Assembly: GCA_027483665.1 (NCBI GenBank)
Contig: JAIXUC010000002.1
Coordinates: 86,174-150,173 of the forward strand
DNA length: 64,000 nt
Source of the DNA: Comamonadaceae bacterium
GTDB lineage: Bacteria; Pseudomonadota; Gammaproteobacteria; Burkholderiales; Burkholderiaceae_C
Reading direction: 5' to 3'
The translations under genes were made by a program, and so were the position numbers. Below, piece after piece: positions 1 through 8,229 of the stretch. Every line of letters starts with the position of its first letter. Positions within the stretch are counted from its first letter, which is position 1. Below the pieces are notes generated by a model that was given only the letters and a program-made list of their open reading frames with translations, was not told the DNA's origin and ran no database searches.

Positions 1-955
1 TGAGAATCTCGATCACGTTGAGTCGGTAGAAAAGGTCTTGGCGAAACTGTCCCTGCTGCACCAGCGCGGCCAAATCTTTGTGTGTGGCGCTCACGATGCG
101 TACATCCACCGCTTCTTCCTGTGAAGAGCCCAGTGGACGCACGGTGCGTTCTTGAATGACCCGAAGCAGCTTGGCCTGCATGGCCAGCGGCAGATCGCCT
201 ATTTCGTCCAGGAACAAGGTGCCACCACCTGCCGCTCGAAAGTAGCCTTCGCGGTCTTGAACGGCGCCTGTGAATGCGCCTTTGCGGGCTCCGAAGAATT
301 CGGCTTCCAGCAGGTTTTCCGGGATGGCCCCGCAGTTCACCGCCAAGAAAGGCCCGGCCTGTCGGTGGCTGCATGCGTGCAAGGCTCTGGCCACCAGTTC
401 TTTGCCCGTGCCCGACTCCCCACGGACCAAAACTGGGGCCATGCTGCGAGCAGCGCGCGCGATGCGCTGCTTGACTTGCCGCATCGGCATCGACTCGCCG
501 ATCAGCAGGGCCAGCGCGCCCAGCCCGCCAGCCTGAATGCCCGCTGGCGCTCCGCGTGCCGAGCGTGGCGAGGTGGCGCGCGCACCATCCAGCGCCGAGG
601 CAACGACCGTTCTGAACTGCTTGAGGTCGACCGGTTTGGTCAGGTAGTCGAAGGCCCCGGCTTTGAGCGCGCCCACGGCGTTTTCTGTAGAGCCATACGC
701 CGTGATCACGATGCAGCGCTCTGGCCTTTGCTCTTCGCTCATGCGTTGCAGCAGCTCCAGCCCCAGGCCGTCGGGCAGCCTCATGTCGGTGATGACCACA
801 TCGAATCGCTCTGTCTGCATGGTGCGCCATGCTTCGCCGACGCTGGCCGCGCAGTCCACGCTGTGTCCCTCGCGCAGCAAGGTCAGCTCGTAGAGCGTGC
901 GCAGGTCGGGCTCGTCATCGACCACCAGGATGCGCGCAGGAGTCGCCGTGTTCAT
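1..955 (-). CDS. pilR: NtrC-family sigma-54 response regulator PilR (3' end cut by window)
   Basis: The reading frame opens with ATG at 955 and runs off the left edge, giving 318 codons. It encodes an N-terminal receiver domain (VVDDEPDLR near residue 11, phospho-acceptor Asp57 in VVITDMRLP, Lys in LTKPVD) followed by an AAA+ sigma-54 activator domain. The Walker A motif is GESGTGKE, the sigma-54 contact loop GAFTGA is intact, and the Walker B region reads LFLDEIGDLP. The C-terminal DNA-binding domain lies outside the window. The kinase gene pilS begins 28 bp upstream of this gene in the same orientation, which identifies the pair as PilS/PilR. In the known family PilR activates the pilin gene with RpoN. 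No pilA is in view. Confidence 0.92.
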   Translation of the reverse strand, partial: MNTATPARILVVDDEPDLRTLYELTLLREGHSVDCAASVGEAWRTMQTERFDVVITDMRLPDGLGLELLQRMSEEQRPERCIVITAYGSTENAVGALKAGAFDYLTKPVDLKQFRTVVASALDGARATSPRSARGAPAGIQAGGLGALALLIGESMPMRQVKQRIARAARSMAPVLVRGESGTGKELVARALHACSHRQAGPFLAVNCGAIPENLLEAEFFGARKGAFTGAVQDREGYFRAAGGGTLFLDEIGDLPLAMQAKLLRVIQERTVRPLGSSQEEAVDVRIVSATHKDLAALVQQGQFRQDLFYRLNVIEIL

Positions 956-983
956 GCCCGCGATTGTCCCCGTGTCTGGGCCA

Positions 984-2675
984 TCACAACAAGGTCGGCT
1001 GACCCTTGATCAGCTCGGCGCGCAGGTTGATGTGGAACTCATTGCCTTGCCTGCCCTCGTGCTCCATGACCCGATAGGCCACCGAAGCCCCGTGGCGTTG
1101 GCACAACTCGCGGCAGATGTACAGCCCCAGCCCGCTGGAGCGGCTGTCCGAAGAGGAAAACGGCTCGAACAGGCGAGCACGAATGCTGTCGTTGATCAGA
1201 GGACCATCGCTCCAGACGGCCAAGTGCGCGTTGTGCGGCCCCAAGCGCCGCGTTCTGACAACGATGGCGTCCCGAAGGGGGCTGGCGTAGCGCAACGCGT
1301 TATCCAACAAATTCACCAAGACGCGGCGCAGATGGTCAGCGTCGAAGGACACCGCGACATCCGCTGCTGCCAAGTCGAGTGTCATGCGCCTTCCAGCACC
1401 GTTCTGACCAGCCCACTCCGATGCGATGGCGCGTGCGGTGTCGTCGAGCGGCAGCGCTCGTTGGGGCAGCTGCGGCAGACTCTGCTGCACGCGCGCCACT
1501 TGCAGGATGTCTTCGACGATGGCTGACAGTCGCTGCGCGTTCTGCGCCACCATGTTGGTCAGGCGTCTTTGGGCCGGGTCTTGAAGTTCTTCGTCCAGCA
1601 GCGCGTTGGCCTGGCTGATGGCAGCCAGCGGGTTTCGAATCTCGTGGGCCACTGCAGCCGACATGCGCCCCATCACAGCAAGGCGCTCAGTGTGCAGACG
1701 CAGCTCCATGTCGCGCAAGTCCTGTAGAAAGAGCACGCACAGCACCTCATCGGCGGCGCCAGCGTTGCCTGTCAGCCGGGTGCGGGCTTGCAGGCGCTGC
1801 ATGTTTTGGCCCAAGCGCTCGATGATGATTTCCCCCGACTCTTGCGCACCTCGCATGAAGCTGCGCTGCGCCAATTGCACCAGCGGCTTGAACGCCGGGT
1901 CTCCCATCAAAGACTGGCTGTGGGATGGCTGAAATAGCCCGTTGCTGAGCAGGCGCATGGCCGCCGGGTTGGCGGCACGGGCTGTTCCTAGTCGATCCAT
2001 GATCAAAACCCCCTCGCTGAGGGTCTCGATCACCAGCGCGTTGATTTCGCCCTGCTGGCGGGCCACCAGTTGGCTGCGTTGAGCCAGCTGCTCTTCCCGT
2101 CCAAGGCGTACCGCCAGCTGATGCACCAAAGCCGACACCACGAAGTAACCGGTACCCGTCAGGGCAGCTTGAAAGAAGCGATCAGTTTGGGTGTTGCCTG
2201 CTTGCTGGCTGTACAACCAGGCCTCTCCCAGAAGCAGCAGCGAAGCAGCCGCAGCGGTTGCCAAAGCGACGGTGAACGAGCCCATGACCGATGCCATCAG
2301 CAGGGGCAGCGCCAATAGCGGGCTGTAATTGAGCGTGCCTGCCTGGAACACCTGCAACACGCCAAACACGACCAGATCGACGCCAGCGGTTGGCAGCCAT
2401 TGGGCGTCGAATCGCAGATTGGCCTGAGGCTTGGCCATCAGGGCAAAGGCCACAGAAGCCAGCAAATACAAGACGCACAAGGTCACCAGCCATCCGCTGT
2501 GTCTGGCGTCGCGCGACAGACTGACCAATTGCGATGTCAGCAAAACAACAGCGACCAGAACGCGCGCGGCCATGAAGCTGCGCCACATCCGCGCTGGTGT
2601 GGGGTCGGTCACCGGGCCAAAGAAGTCTTGGCTCAAGGGATTGAGCCAAGCGGGCTGCTGTGCAGCTGGGCGCAT
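984..2675 (-). CDS. pilS: Two-component sensor histidine kinase PilS
   Basis: 563 aa. The first ~190 residues hold about six hydrophobic segments (for example 35-50, 62-80, 98-112 and 118-150), as in the membrane input domain of PilS. A PAS-like region follows (VIETLSEGVLIMDRLG, ~215-230), then the dimerisation/phosphoacceptor box AVAHEIRNP with His344. The ATPase part contains LVNLLDNALRYA (N box) and a GLGLYICREL G box. The kinase would phosphorylate PilR, encoded immediately downstream. The start ATG overlaps the stop of the preceding small gene by one base (TGATG), indicating translational coupling. Family assignment rests on architecture plus the adjacent pilR. Confidence 0.9.
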   Translation of the reverse strand: MRPAAQQPAWLNPLSQDFFGPVTDPTPARMWRSFMAARVLVAVVLLTSQLVSLSRDARHSGWLVTLCVLYLLASVAFALMAKPQANLRFDAQWLPTAGVDLVVFGVLQVFQAGTLNYSPLLALPLLMASVMGSFTVALATAAAASLLLLGEAWLYSQQAGNTQTDRFFQAALTGTGYFVVSALVHQLAVRLGREEQLAQRSQLVARQQGEINALVIETLSEGVLIMDRLGTARAANPAAMRLLSNGLFQPSHSQSLMGDPAFKPLVQLAQRSFMRGAQESGEIIIERLGQNMQRLQARTRLTGNAGAADEVLCVLFLQDLRDMELRLHTERLAVMGRMSAAVAHEIRNPLAAISQANALLDEELQDPAQRRLTNMVAQNAQRLSAIVEDILQVARVQQSLPQLPQRALPLDDTARAIASEWAGQNGAGRRMTLDLAAADVAVSFDADHLRRVLVNLLDNALRYASPLRDAIVVRTRRLGPHNAHLAVWSDGPLINDSIRARLFEPFSSSDSRSSGLGLYICRELCQRHGASVAYRVMEHEGRQGNEFHINLRAELIKGQPTLL

Positions 2676-2914
2676 CAGCCCTCGCGCAATTGTCGGTGGG
2701 ATGTACTGCAGTACACCCCTTCAACGCCCTGGGTGGCCTCTGATTGAGGCACGTGGATGCCGCATTCGGCACAGGTGACCATCTCTTGGGCCGGTGCCTG
2801 TGCTGACTGCGCTTTGGGCATGGAGGGCGGTGCTTGGTGGCGAACATCCCTTCTGGCCGAGCGCCACAGATAGGCGGCTACCAGGACCACCGCCAGAACC
2901 AGCAGGTATTTCAT
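2675..2914 (-). CDS. PP0621-type small membrane-anchored protein
   Basis: 79 aa. A single N-terminal hydrophobic helix (MKYLLVLAVVLVAAYLW) is followed by a polar linker. The short C-terminal part holds CAECGIHVP and a later Cys in VYCSTSHR, a possible zinc-binding knuckle. I chose the ATG at 2914 because it puts the hydrophobic helix at the N terminus. The longer frame upstream is not hydrophobic and lies inside the neighbour. The gene sits between a CcsA-like gene (4-nt overlap) and pilS (1-nt overlap), an arrangement common in Burkholderiales. Function is unknown, and the Cys pattern is seen rather than proven to bind metal. Confidence 0.75.
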   Translation of the reverse strand: MKYLLVLAVVLVAAYLWRSARRDVRHQAPPSMPKAQSAQAPAQEMVTCAECGIHVPQSEATQGVEGVYCSTSHRQLREG

Positions 2915-3717
2915 GCCAGTCGACCCAGAATCACTTCGCTCACGAAGCGCGAACCGACATAAGCCAGCAGCAACAGGGCCGTGCCGAGGTAGAGCATGCC
3001 TACTGCTCGGCGACCGCGCCAACCGAACCGGGCTCGGCCGATCAGCAGTGTGGCAAAGGCCAGCCAGGACAAAACGGAAAACACCGTTTTGTGGTCCCAG
3101 CGCCAGCCGCCCTGCGTGCCGTAGAGCAGTTCGCCGAACAGCCAGCCGGCCAAAAGCGTGGCGGTCAGCAGGACAAAGCCGCTGGCCACGAAGCGGAAAG
3201 TCAGGCGCTCAAGTGTCAGCAGAGGCACGCCGCTGTCTGGGTCTGCGGCTTGGCGAAAGCGCTTTTCTGCCCGGGTCATGTACCAAGCGTGAACCACCGC
3301 AGCGCCAAACAACCCGTAGCAAGCCACACCCAGGGCCAGGTGCAGCGGCAGCCAAGCCGAAGCGGTGGCGTGCATGGGCGTTCCGGGAAACACAGTCGCC
3401 AACACCACTGCCGCGCTACCGAGACCAGCCAGGGCCCAGCGTACGGGCAGTCTTGGCAGCAACTGAAGCTCAATGGCATAGACCAGCAGCATCAACCAAA
3501 CTGTGATCGACAGCGCAGTGGCAAAACCGAAATGGGGTTGATCGCCCAAGAGCGCAGCGCCCAGCGCAGCCGCGTGCGCCACCCAAGCCACCACCAACGT
3601 GCCGCGCGCCAAGGGCGCAGAAAGGAAGCGCGCTGCAGCGGCGGGCAAGGCATAGCAAAGGGCGGCACCGACGGACAGCGCCAACAGCACAGGGGACCCA
3701 CTGGCTAAAATCATCAC
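2911..3717 (-). CDS. CcsA/YpjD-like cytochrome c assembly membrane protein
   Basis: 268 aa with about eight predicted membrane helices spread over the whole length. The segment GGWRWDHKTVFS near residue 215 matches the heme-handling loop of the CcsA/CcmC family. Conserved histidines are visible in the helices (for example WVAHAAALG and PLHLALGVACYG). Proteins of this type encoded next to ffh are annotated as inner-membrane cytochrome c assembly or CorE/YpjD proteins, and a direct heme-lyase role is not established for them. The gene is divergent from ffh across a 107-bp gap and overlaps the next small gene by 4 nt. It could act in cytochrome c maturation or have an accessory role. Confidence 0.8.
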   Translation of the reverse strand: MMILASGSPVLLALSVGAALCYALPAAAARFLSAPLARGTLVVAWVAHAAALGAALLGDQPHFGFATALSITVWLMLLVYAIELQLLPRLPVRWALAGLGSAAVVLATVFPGTPMHATASAWLPLHLALGVACYGLFGAAVVHAWYMTRAEKRFRQAADPDSGVPLLTLERLTFRFVASGFVLLTATLLAGWLFGELLYGTQGGWRWDHKTVFSVLSWLAFATLLIGRARFGWRGRRAVGMLYLGTALLLLAYVGSRFVSEVILGRLA

Positions 3718-3824
3718 AGCAGTTTAGCCTGCGCTCCCTCGATAGAAGGCTTGCTCCACGGCATTTCCGTTGGCAGCAAGCCACCCTACTCGGCTCTCAC
3801 CTCTCCCTTACCTCGGCCCTGCCC

Positions 3825-5189
3825 ATGAGCTCTGCACTCACCGACCGCCTTTCCCGTCTGGTCAAGCAGATGCGCGGCCAAGCCCGCATCACCGAGGGCA
3901 ATGTTCAAGACATGCTGCGCGAGGTGCGCATGGCGCTATTGGAAGCCGACGTGGCCCTGCCCGTGGTGCGGGACTTTATTGCCAGCGTGAAAGACAAGGC
4001 ACTTGGGCAAGAAGTGCTGGGCTCGCTAACCCCAGGCCAAGCCTTGGTGGGCATCGTCAACCGAGAGTTGGCGGCCCTCATGGGCGAGGGCGTGAGCGAC
4101 ATCAACCTGCAGGCCCAGCCGCCTGCAGTCATCTTGATGGCCGGTTTGCAAGGCGCAGGCAAGACGACCACCACGGCCAAGCTGGCTCGCCACCTCATCA
4201 ATCAGCGCCGAAAGAAGGTGCTCACGGTATCAGCAGACGTTTACCGACCCGCGGCCATCGAGCAGCTCAAGACAGTGACGGCGCAGGCCGGGGCCGAGTG
4301 GTTCCCGAGTGACGCCAACCAAAAGCCCATCGACATCGCCCGGGCGGCGCTGGACCACGCCCGCAGGCACTACTTCGATGTGCTGCTGGTCGACACGGCG
4401 GGTCGCTTGGCCATCGACGAGGTGCTGATGCGTGAAATCAGTGCGCTGCACGCAGAACTCAAGCCGGTGGAAACCTTGTTTGTGGTGGACGCCATGCAAG
4501 GCCAGGACGCCATCAACACGGCCAAGGCCTTCAGCGCGGCATTGCCATTGACGGGCATCGTGCTCACCAAGACCGATGGCGATTCACGCGGCGGCGCTGC
4601 CTTGTCGGTGCGCCATGTCACGGGTGTGCCCATCAAATTTGCCGGCGTGTCCGAGAAGATCGACGGCTTGGAGGTGTTTGACGCACAGCGCCACGCTGGG
4701 CGAGTGCTGGGCATGGGCGACATCGTGGCTTTGGTCGAGCAGGTCACGGCCAATGTCGATCTGGCCTCCGCCCAGAAGCTGGCCGCCAAGGTGAAAAGCG
4801 GGGAGGGCTTTGACCTCAACGACTTTCTGGCCCAACTGCAGCAAATGAAGAGCATGGGCGGCTTGGCCAGCTTGATGGACAAGCTGCCCGCGCAAATGGC
4901 GGCCAAGGCGGGGCAGGTCGACATGAACCGTGCCGAGCGCGACATCCGGCGCAAGGAAGGCATCATTTGCAGCATGACGCCGCTGGAGCGTCGCAAGCCA
5001 GACCTCATCAAGGCCACCCGCAAACGCCGCATCGCCACGGGTGCCGGTGTTCAGGTGCAAGAGGTCAACCGCCTGCTCAACGAGTTTGAGCAAATGCAGA
5101 CCATGATGAAGAAGATGAAGGGCGGCGGCCTGATGAAGATGATGAAACGCATGGGCGGCGGCAAAGGCATGCCGGGCATGCCGTTTTGA
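3825..5189 (+). CDS. ffh: Signal recognition particle protein Ffh
   Basis: 454 aa, the normal length for Ffh. An N-terminal four-helix bundle precedes a GTPase domain with G1 GLQGAGKTTTTAKLA (~residues 106-120), VSADVYRPAA, the G3 element DTAGR and the G4 element TKTDGDSRGG. The C-terminal M domain is methionine rich (MQTMMKKMKGGG near the end). Its LSU role is binding signal peptides as they leave the ribosome, together with 4.5S RNA, and targeting them to FtsY. The gene is transcribed divergently from the ccsA-like gene and converges on miaB. Confidence 0.97.
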   Translation: MSSALTDRLSRLVKQMRGQARITEGNVQDMLREVRMALLEADVALPVVRDFIASVKDKALGQEVLGSLTPGQALVGIVNRELAALMGEGVSDINLQAQPPAVILMAGLQGAGKTTTTAKLARHLINQRRKKVLTVSADVYRPAAIEQLKTVTAQAGAEWFPSDANQKPIDIARAALDHARRHYFDVLLVDTAGRLAIDEVLMREISALHAELKPVETLFVVDAMQGQDAINTAKAFSAALPLTGIVLTKTDGDSRGGAALSVRHVTGVPIKFAGVSEKIDGLEVFDAQRHAGRVLGMGDIVALVEQVTANVDLASAQKLAAKVKSGEGFDLNDFLAQLQQMKSMGGLASLMDKLPAQMAAKAGQVDMNRAERDIRRKEGIICSMTPLERRKPDLIKATRKRRIATGAGVQVQEVNRLLNEFEQMQTMMKKMKGGGLMKMMKRMGGGKGMPGMPF

Positions 5190-5251
5190 GGCCCATCGGC
5201 TGAGCCTCCTCCTTGCATCAGGCTCAATCTGGCTGCGTGGGTTGCGCCTGC

Positions 5252-6643
5252 CTAAATCGTCGAGACGGCCGCGCTCGCTGGCTCAACTTGCACCTCGCCG
5301 CGCAGCGAATGGCTGAACGATTCTGTGATGCGCACATCCAGCAACTGACCCACCAAGCGGCTGGTGCCGAGAAAATTCACCGCCCGGTTGCACTCGGTCC
5401 GACCCATCAACTCGGACAGGCCCGATGCTTTCAAAGGCAGTGCAACGCCAGCTCGCCGCGCCGGGCCCTCCACCAAGATGCGATGGGTTTGGCCCACCAT
5501 GGCGTCGCTGATGCGGCGCATGTTGGCGTCGATCGTTTGCTGCACACGCTGTAGCCGCGCCAATTTCACCGCATGCGGCGTGTCATCTGACAAATTGGCC
5601 GCAGGTGTGCCCGGACGCGGGCTGAAGATGAAACTGAAGCTGTTGTCAAAGCCCACGTCTTCAATCAATCGTATCAGTTGCTCGGCGTCCTCATCGGTCT
5701 CTCCAGGAAAGCCGACGATGAAATCGCTGCTGATCGCCATGTCTGGCCGCACGGCACGCAGCCGCTTGACGATGCTGCGGTACTCCATGGCGGTGTAGCC
5801 GCGCTTCATGGCCATCAAGATGCGGTCGCTGCCGTGCTGAACCGGCAAGTGCAAATGGCTCACCAGCTTGGGCAGGCGCTCATACGCTGCAATCAGTCGG
5901 GGTGTGAACTCGTTGGGGTGGCTGGTGGTGTAGCGGATGCGCTCGATGCCCGGAATGTCGCTGACGTACTCGAGCAGCAAAGCAAAGTCGGCCAATTCGC
6001 CGTCGCTCTGTTCGCGCGACATCGGGGCGCGCCAAGCATTGACGTTTTGCCCCAGCAAGGTCACCTCGCGCACGCCTTGTTCAGCCAAGCCAGCCACTTC
6101 GACCAACACGTCTTCCAGCGGGCGAGAGACTTCTTCGCCTCGGGTGTAGGGCACCACGCAATAACTGCAGTACTTGGAGCAGCCCTCCATGATGCTGACG
6201 AAGGCCGTTGCACCTTCGACACGTGCCGGCGGCAGATGGTCAAACTTTTCAATCTCCGGGAATCGGATGTCCACCTGGGCCCGCCGCTGCAGGCGCTGCT
6301 GTTCGATCATTTGCGGCAGGCGGTGCAGGGTTTGTGGGCCGAACACCAAATCGACATAAGGCGCGCGTTGCACGATGGCTTCGCCTTCCTGGCTGGCCAC
6401 ACAGCCGCCCACACCAATGAGTACGCCGCGCTCTTTGAGGTGCTTCACGCGCCCCAGGTCGGAGAACACCTTTTCTTGCGCCTTCTCGCGAACCGAACAG
6501 GTGTTGAACAGCACCAGGTCAGCCTGTTCCACGTCGTCGGTCCGCTCATAGCCCTCGGCTGCGCGCAGGACGTCCACCATCTTGTCGGAGTCGTAGACGT
6601 TCATCTGGCAGCCAAAGGTTTTGATGAATACCTTTTTACTCAT
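5252..6643 (-). CDS. miaB: tRNA-2-methylthio-N6-dimethylallyladenosine synthase MiaB
   Basis: 463 aa. The N-terminal methylthiotransferase domain carries the three auxiliary Fe-S cysteines (Cys12 in FGCQMN, Cys49 in NTCSVRE, Cys81 in GGCVAS). The radical-SAM motif CSKYCSYC (Cys155/159/162) follows, and a C-terminal TRAM-like region ends the protein. The enzyme adds the methylthio group at position 37 of tRNAs reading codons that begin with U. All catalytic cysteines are present. Its start lies 9 bp downstream of the end of the upstream hypothetical gene on the same strand, so the two may be cotranscribed. Confidence 0.97.
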   Translation of the reverse strand: MSKKVFIKTFGCQMNVYDSDKMVDVLRAAEGYERTDDVEQADLVLFNTCSVREKAQEKVFSDLGRVKHLKERGVLIGVGGCVASQEGEAIVQRAPYVDLVFGPQTLHRLPQMIEQQRLQRRAQVDIRFPEIEKFDHLPPARVEGATAFVSIMEGCSKYCSYCVVPYTRGEEVSRPLEDVLVEVAGLAEQGVREVTLLGQNVNAWRAPMSREQSDGELADFALLLEYVSDIPGIERIRYTTSHPNEFTPRLIAAYERLPKLVSHLHLPVQHGSDRILMAMKRGYTAMEYRSIVKRLRAVRPDMAISSDFIVGFPGETDEDAEQLIRLIEDVGFDNSFSFIFSPRPGTPAANLSDDTPHAVKLARLQRVQQTIDANMRRISDAMVGQTHRILVEGPARRAGVALPLKASGLSELMGRTECNRAVNFLGTSRLVGQLLDVRITESFSHSLRGEVQVEPASAAVSTI

Positions 6644-6652
6644 GGCCGCTCC

Positions 6653-7114
6653 TCACTGTCCGTACAAACCGGGCAGCCGGTTGTAGGGAATCTTGCCGTC
6701 GTCGCGCACGGTCGGGTCAATCTGCGATTCGAAACGATAGCCCGGCGGGTCTGCCGAAGGCACTTTCATTGCTGCCTCAGCCTCGGTCAATATCCAGACA
6801 TCGCGCAGCAAACCGCTGGCGTCCCGCGTGTAGTTGACGGTGTGGCGCTGGCCCATCAAAGCGCCACTCATGACGATCATGTTCTGCGTATTGCGAATGC
6901 GGGCGGCCGGTGCAAGCCTAGCCTCTTTGCCGTCCATCTTCGCGATGGGCGGTTGCACGATTTCCAGTGTTCCGCGCAGGATGTTGGGCGGAAAGCTGCG
7001 CACTTGGGCGAGGGCAATCGGGCTAGTAGCGACCACAGCCAGTAGGAATAGAAAAATCGCGCACCGGTGCAGGAAAGAAGGATTTTTCAAGCGAAAAACC
7101 GAGCAGCGGTTCAT
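6653..7114 (-). CDS. Conserved hypothetical secreted protein
   Basis: 153 aa when started at ATG 7114. This start places a hydrophobic signal segment (CAIFLFLLAVVATSPIALAQ) near the N terminus with a likely cleavage after ALA. An upstream in-frame ATG at 7222 would add 36 residues without signal-peptide character, and no clear Shine-Dalgarno site supports either. The mature part is small, basic and without cysteine. Segments such as RGTLEIVQPP, TVNYTRDASGLLRDVWIL and GKIPYNRLPGLYGQ suggest a beta-rich periplasmic protein. I recognise it as a Burkholderiales-type hypothetical beside miaB but can give no function. Confidence 0.65.
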   Translation of the reverse strand: MNRCSVFRLKNPSFLHRCAIFLFLLAVVATSPIALAQVRSFPPNILRGTLEIVQPPIAKMDGKEARLAPAARIRNTQNMIVMSGALMGQRHTVNYTRDASGLLRDVWILTEAEAAMKVPSADPPGYRFESQIDPTVRDDGKIPYNRLPGLYGQ

Positions 7115-7220
7115 GGTGTGTGTCCAGAGGCTGAAAGTGCCGGCAGTGTAGGCGCACCCTTGACGCTGCTGATGTCCTGCACACCGCGTCGCTCGCTGCG
7201 TGGGGTGAAAAGGTGGCAAC

Positions 7221-7250
7221 AAAAAAGCCCGCTGTCAGATGACAGCGGGC
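7221..7250 (-). terminator. Rho-independent terminator downstream of tRNA-Met
   Basis: A perfect 10-bp inverted repeat (GCCCGCTGTC / GACAGCGGGC, 4-nt loop) occupies 7227-7250. On the minus strand it is followed by six T residues (7226-7221). It lies 8 bp beyond the tRNA 3' end and should end the tRNA transcript before the hypothetical gene. Confidence 0.9.
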
Positions 7251-7258
7251 CTGTGTTT

Positions 7259-7335
7259 TGGTGGCGCTTCACGGATTCGAACCGCGGACCTGTGGATTAT
7301 GATTCCATCGCTCTAACCGACTGAGCTAAAGCGCC
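7259..7335 (-). tRNA. tRNA-Met (anticodon CAU)
   Basis: 77 nt including an encoded CCA. The acceptor stem is GGCGCTT/AAGCGCC with discriminator A. The D arm is GCTC...GAGC and the T arm CGCGG-TTCGAAT-CCGTG. The anticodon loop is ATCATAA, giving CAT. The 27-43 pair of the anticodon stem is A-C, and position 32 is A, both unusual. The acceptor has G4-C69 rather than the C4-G69 typical of lysidine-modified Ile tRNA, so elongator Met is preferred over Ile2. Confidence 0.9.
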
Positions 7336-7345
7336 AAAGCCACAA

Positions 7346-7351
7346 ATTATA
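7346..7351 (-). promoter_or_regulatory. -10 box of the tRNA-Met promoter
   Basis: A perfect TATAAT on the minus strand ends 10 bp upstream of the mature tRNA 5' end, which would give a leader of only a few nucleotides. No good -35 element is visible 16-18 bp further upstream. Confidence 0.6.
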
Positions 7352-7389
7352 TGGGCCGAGGACGGGCCTCAGCCACGCAGCGCAGCGCT

Positions 7390-8169
7390 TCAGCGGTGCT
7401 TGAACACAGGCTGGCGTTTGGCCACGAAGGCGTCCATGCCTTCCTTCTGGTCTTCGGTCGCAAACAGCGCGTGGAACAGGCGGCGTTCGAACATCACGCC
7501 GTCGGCCAAAGCACCTTCGTAAGCCCGATTCACCGATTCCTTGGCCGCCATGACCGCCACCTGCGAGTAGGCGCAAATGGCCAAAGCCGCTGCCAGCGTT
7601 TCTTCCATCAGCCGCTCGGTGGGAACCACCCGGCTGACCAAACCCGAGCGCTCGGCTTCCTCCGCATCCATCATGCGGCCAGTCAGCACGAGGTCCATGG
7701 CCTTGGCCTTGCCCACGGCGCGCGGCAAACGTTGCGTGCCGCCCGCGCCGGGAATGATGCCCAGCTTGATTTCCGGCTGACCGAAACGCGCGTTGTCTGC
7801 CGCAATGATGATGTCGCACATCATCGCCAGCTCGCAGCCGCCACCCAAGGCAAAGCCGCTCACGGCTGCAATCACCGGCTTGCGCACGCCGCGAATGCGC
7901 TCCCAATTGCGGGTGATGAAGTCGCCCTTGTAGGCATCGGCAAAACCCAGCTTGGCCATGGCGCCAATGTCGGCACCGGCAGCAAAGGCTTTCTCGCTGC
8001 CAGTAATGACCATGCAGCCAATCGCGGGGTCGGCATCGAAGGCTTGCAGGGCTGCCCCCAACTCGTCCATCAGCTGATCGTTGAGGGCGTTGAGTTGCTT
8101 GGGTCGGTTGAGCGTGACGATGCCCACGCGTTCGGCTTCGGTCGAGATGGTGATGAGTTCAGCTGTCAT
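7390..8169 (-). CDS. Enoyl-CoA hydratase/isomerase family protein
   Basis: 259 aa, the standard crotonase length. The start ATG at 8169 ([10 protein letters not shown]) is chosen over an upstream in-frame ATG because family members begin with this short beta strand. The oxyanion-hole segments are present ([12 protein letters not shown] and [14 protein letters not shown], ~60-115), as is the catalytic-Glu region [17 protein letters not shown]. It most likely hydrates trans-2-enoyl-CoA in fatty-acid or phenylacetate-type degradation. Substrate range cannot be read from the sequence. It is followed by tRNA-Met and preceded by the M61 peptidase gene 60 bp upstream on the same strand. Confidence 0.92.
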   Translation of the reverse strand: MTAELITISTEAERVGIVTLNRPKQLNALNDQLMDELGAALQAFDADPAIGCMVITGSEKAFAAGADIGAMAKLGFADAYKGDFITRNWERIRGVRKPVIAAVSGFALGGGCELAMMCDIIIAADNARFGQPEIKLGIIPGAGGTQRLPRAVGKAKAMDLVLTGRMMDAEEAERSGLVSRVVPTERLMEETLAAALAICAYSQVAVMAAKESVNRAYEGALADGVMFERRLFHALFATEDQKEGMDAFVAKRQPVFKHR

Positions 8170-8229
8170 GGTGTTCGGTCTCAGGAGAGTGCGGCAAGGG
8201 TGCTGCGGGTGGTTGAAGGGTGTGCGCAA

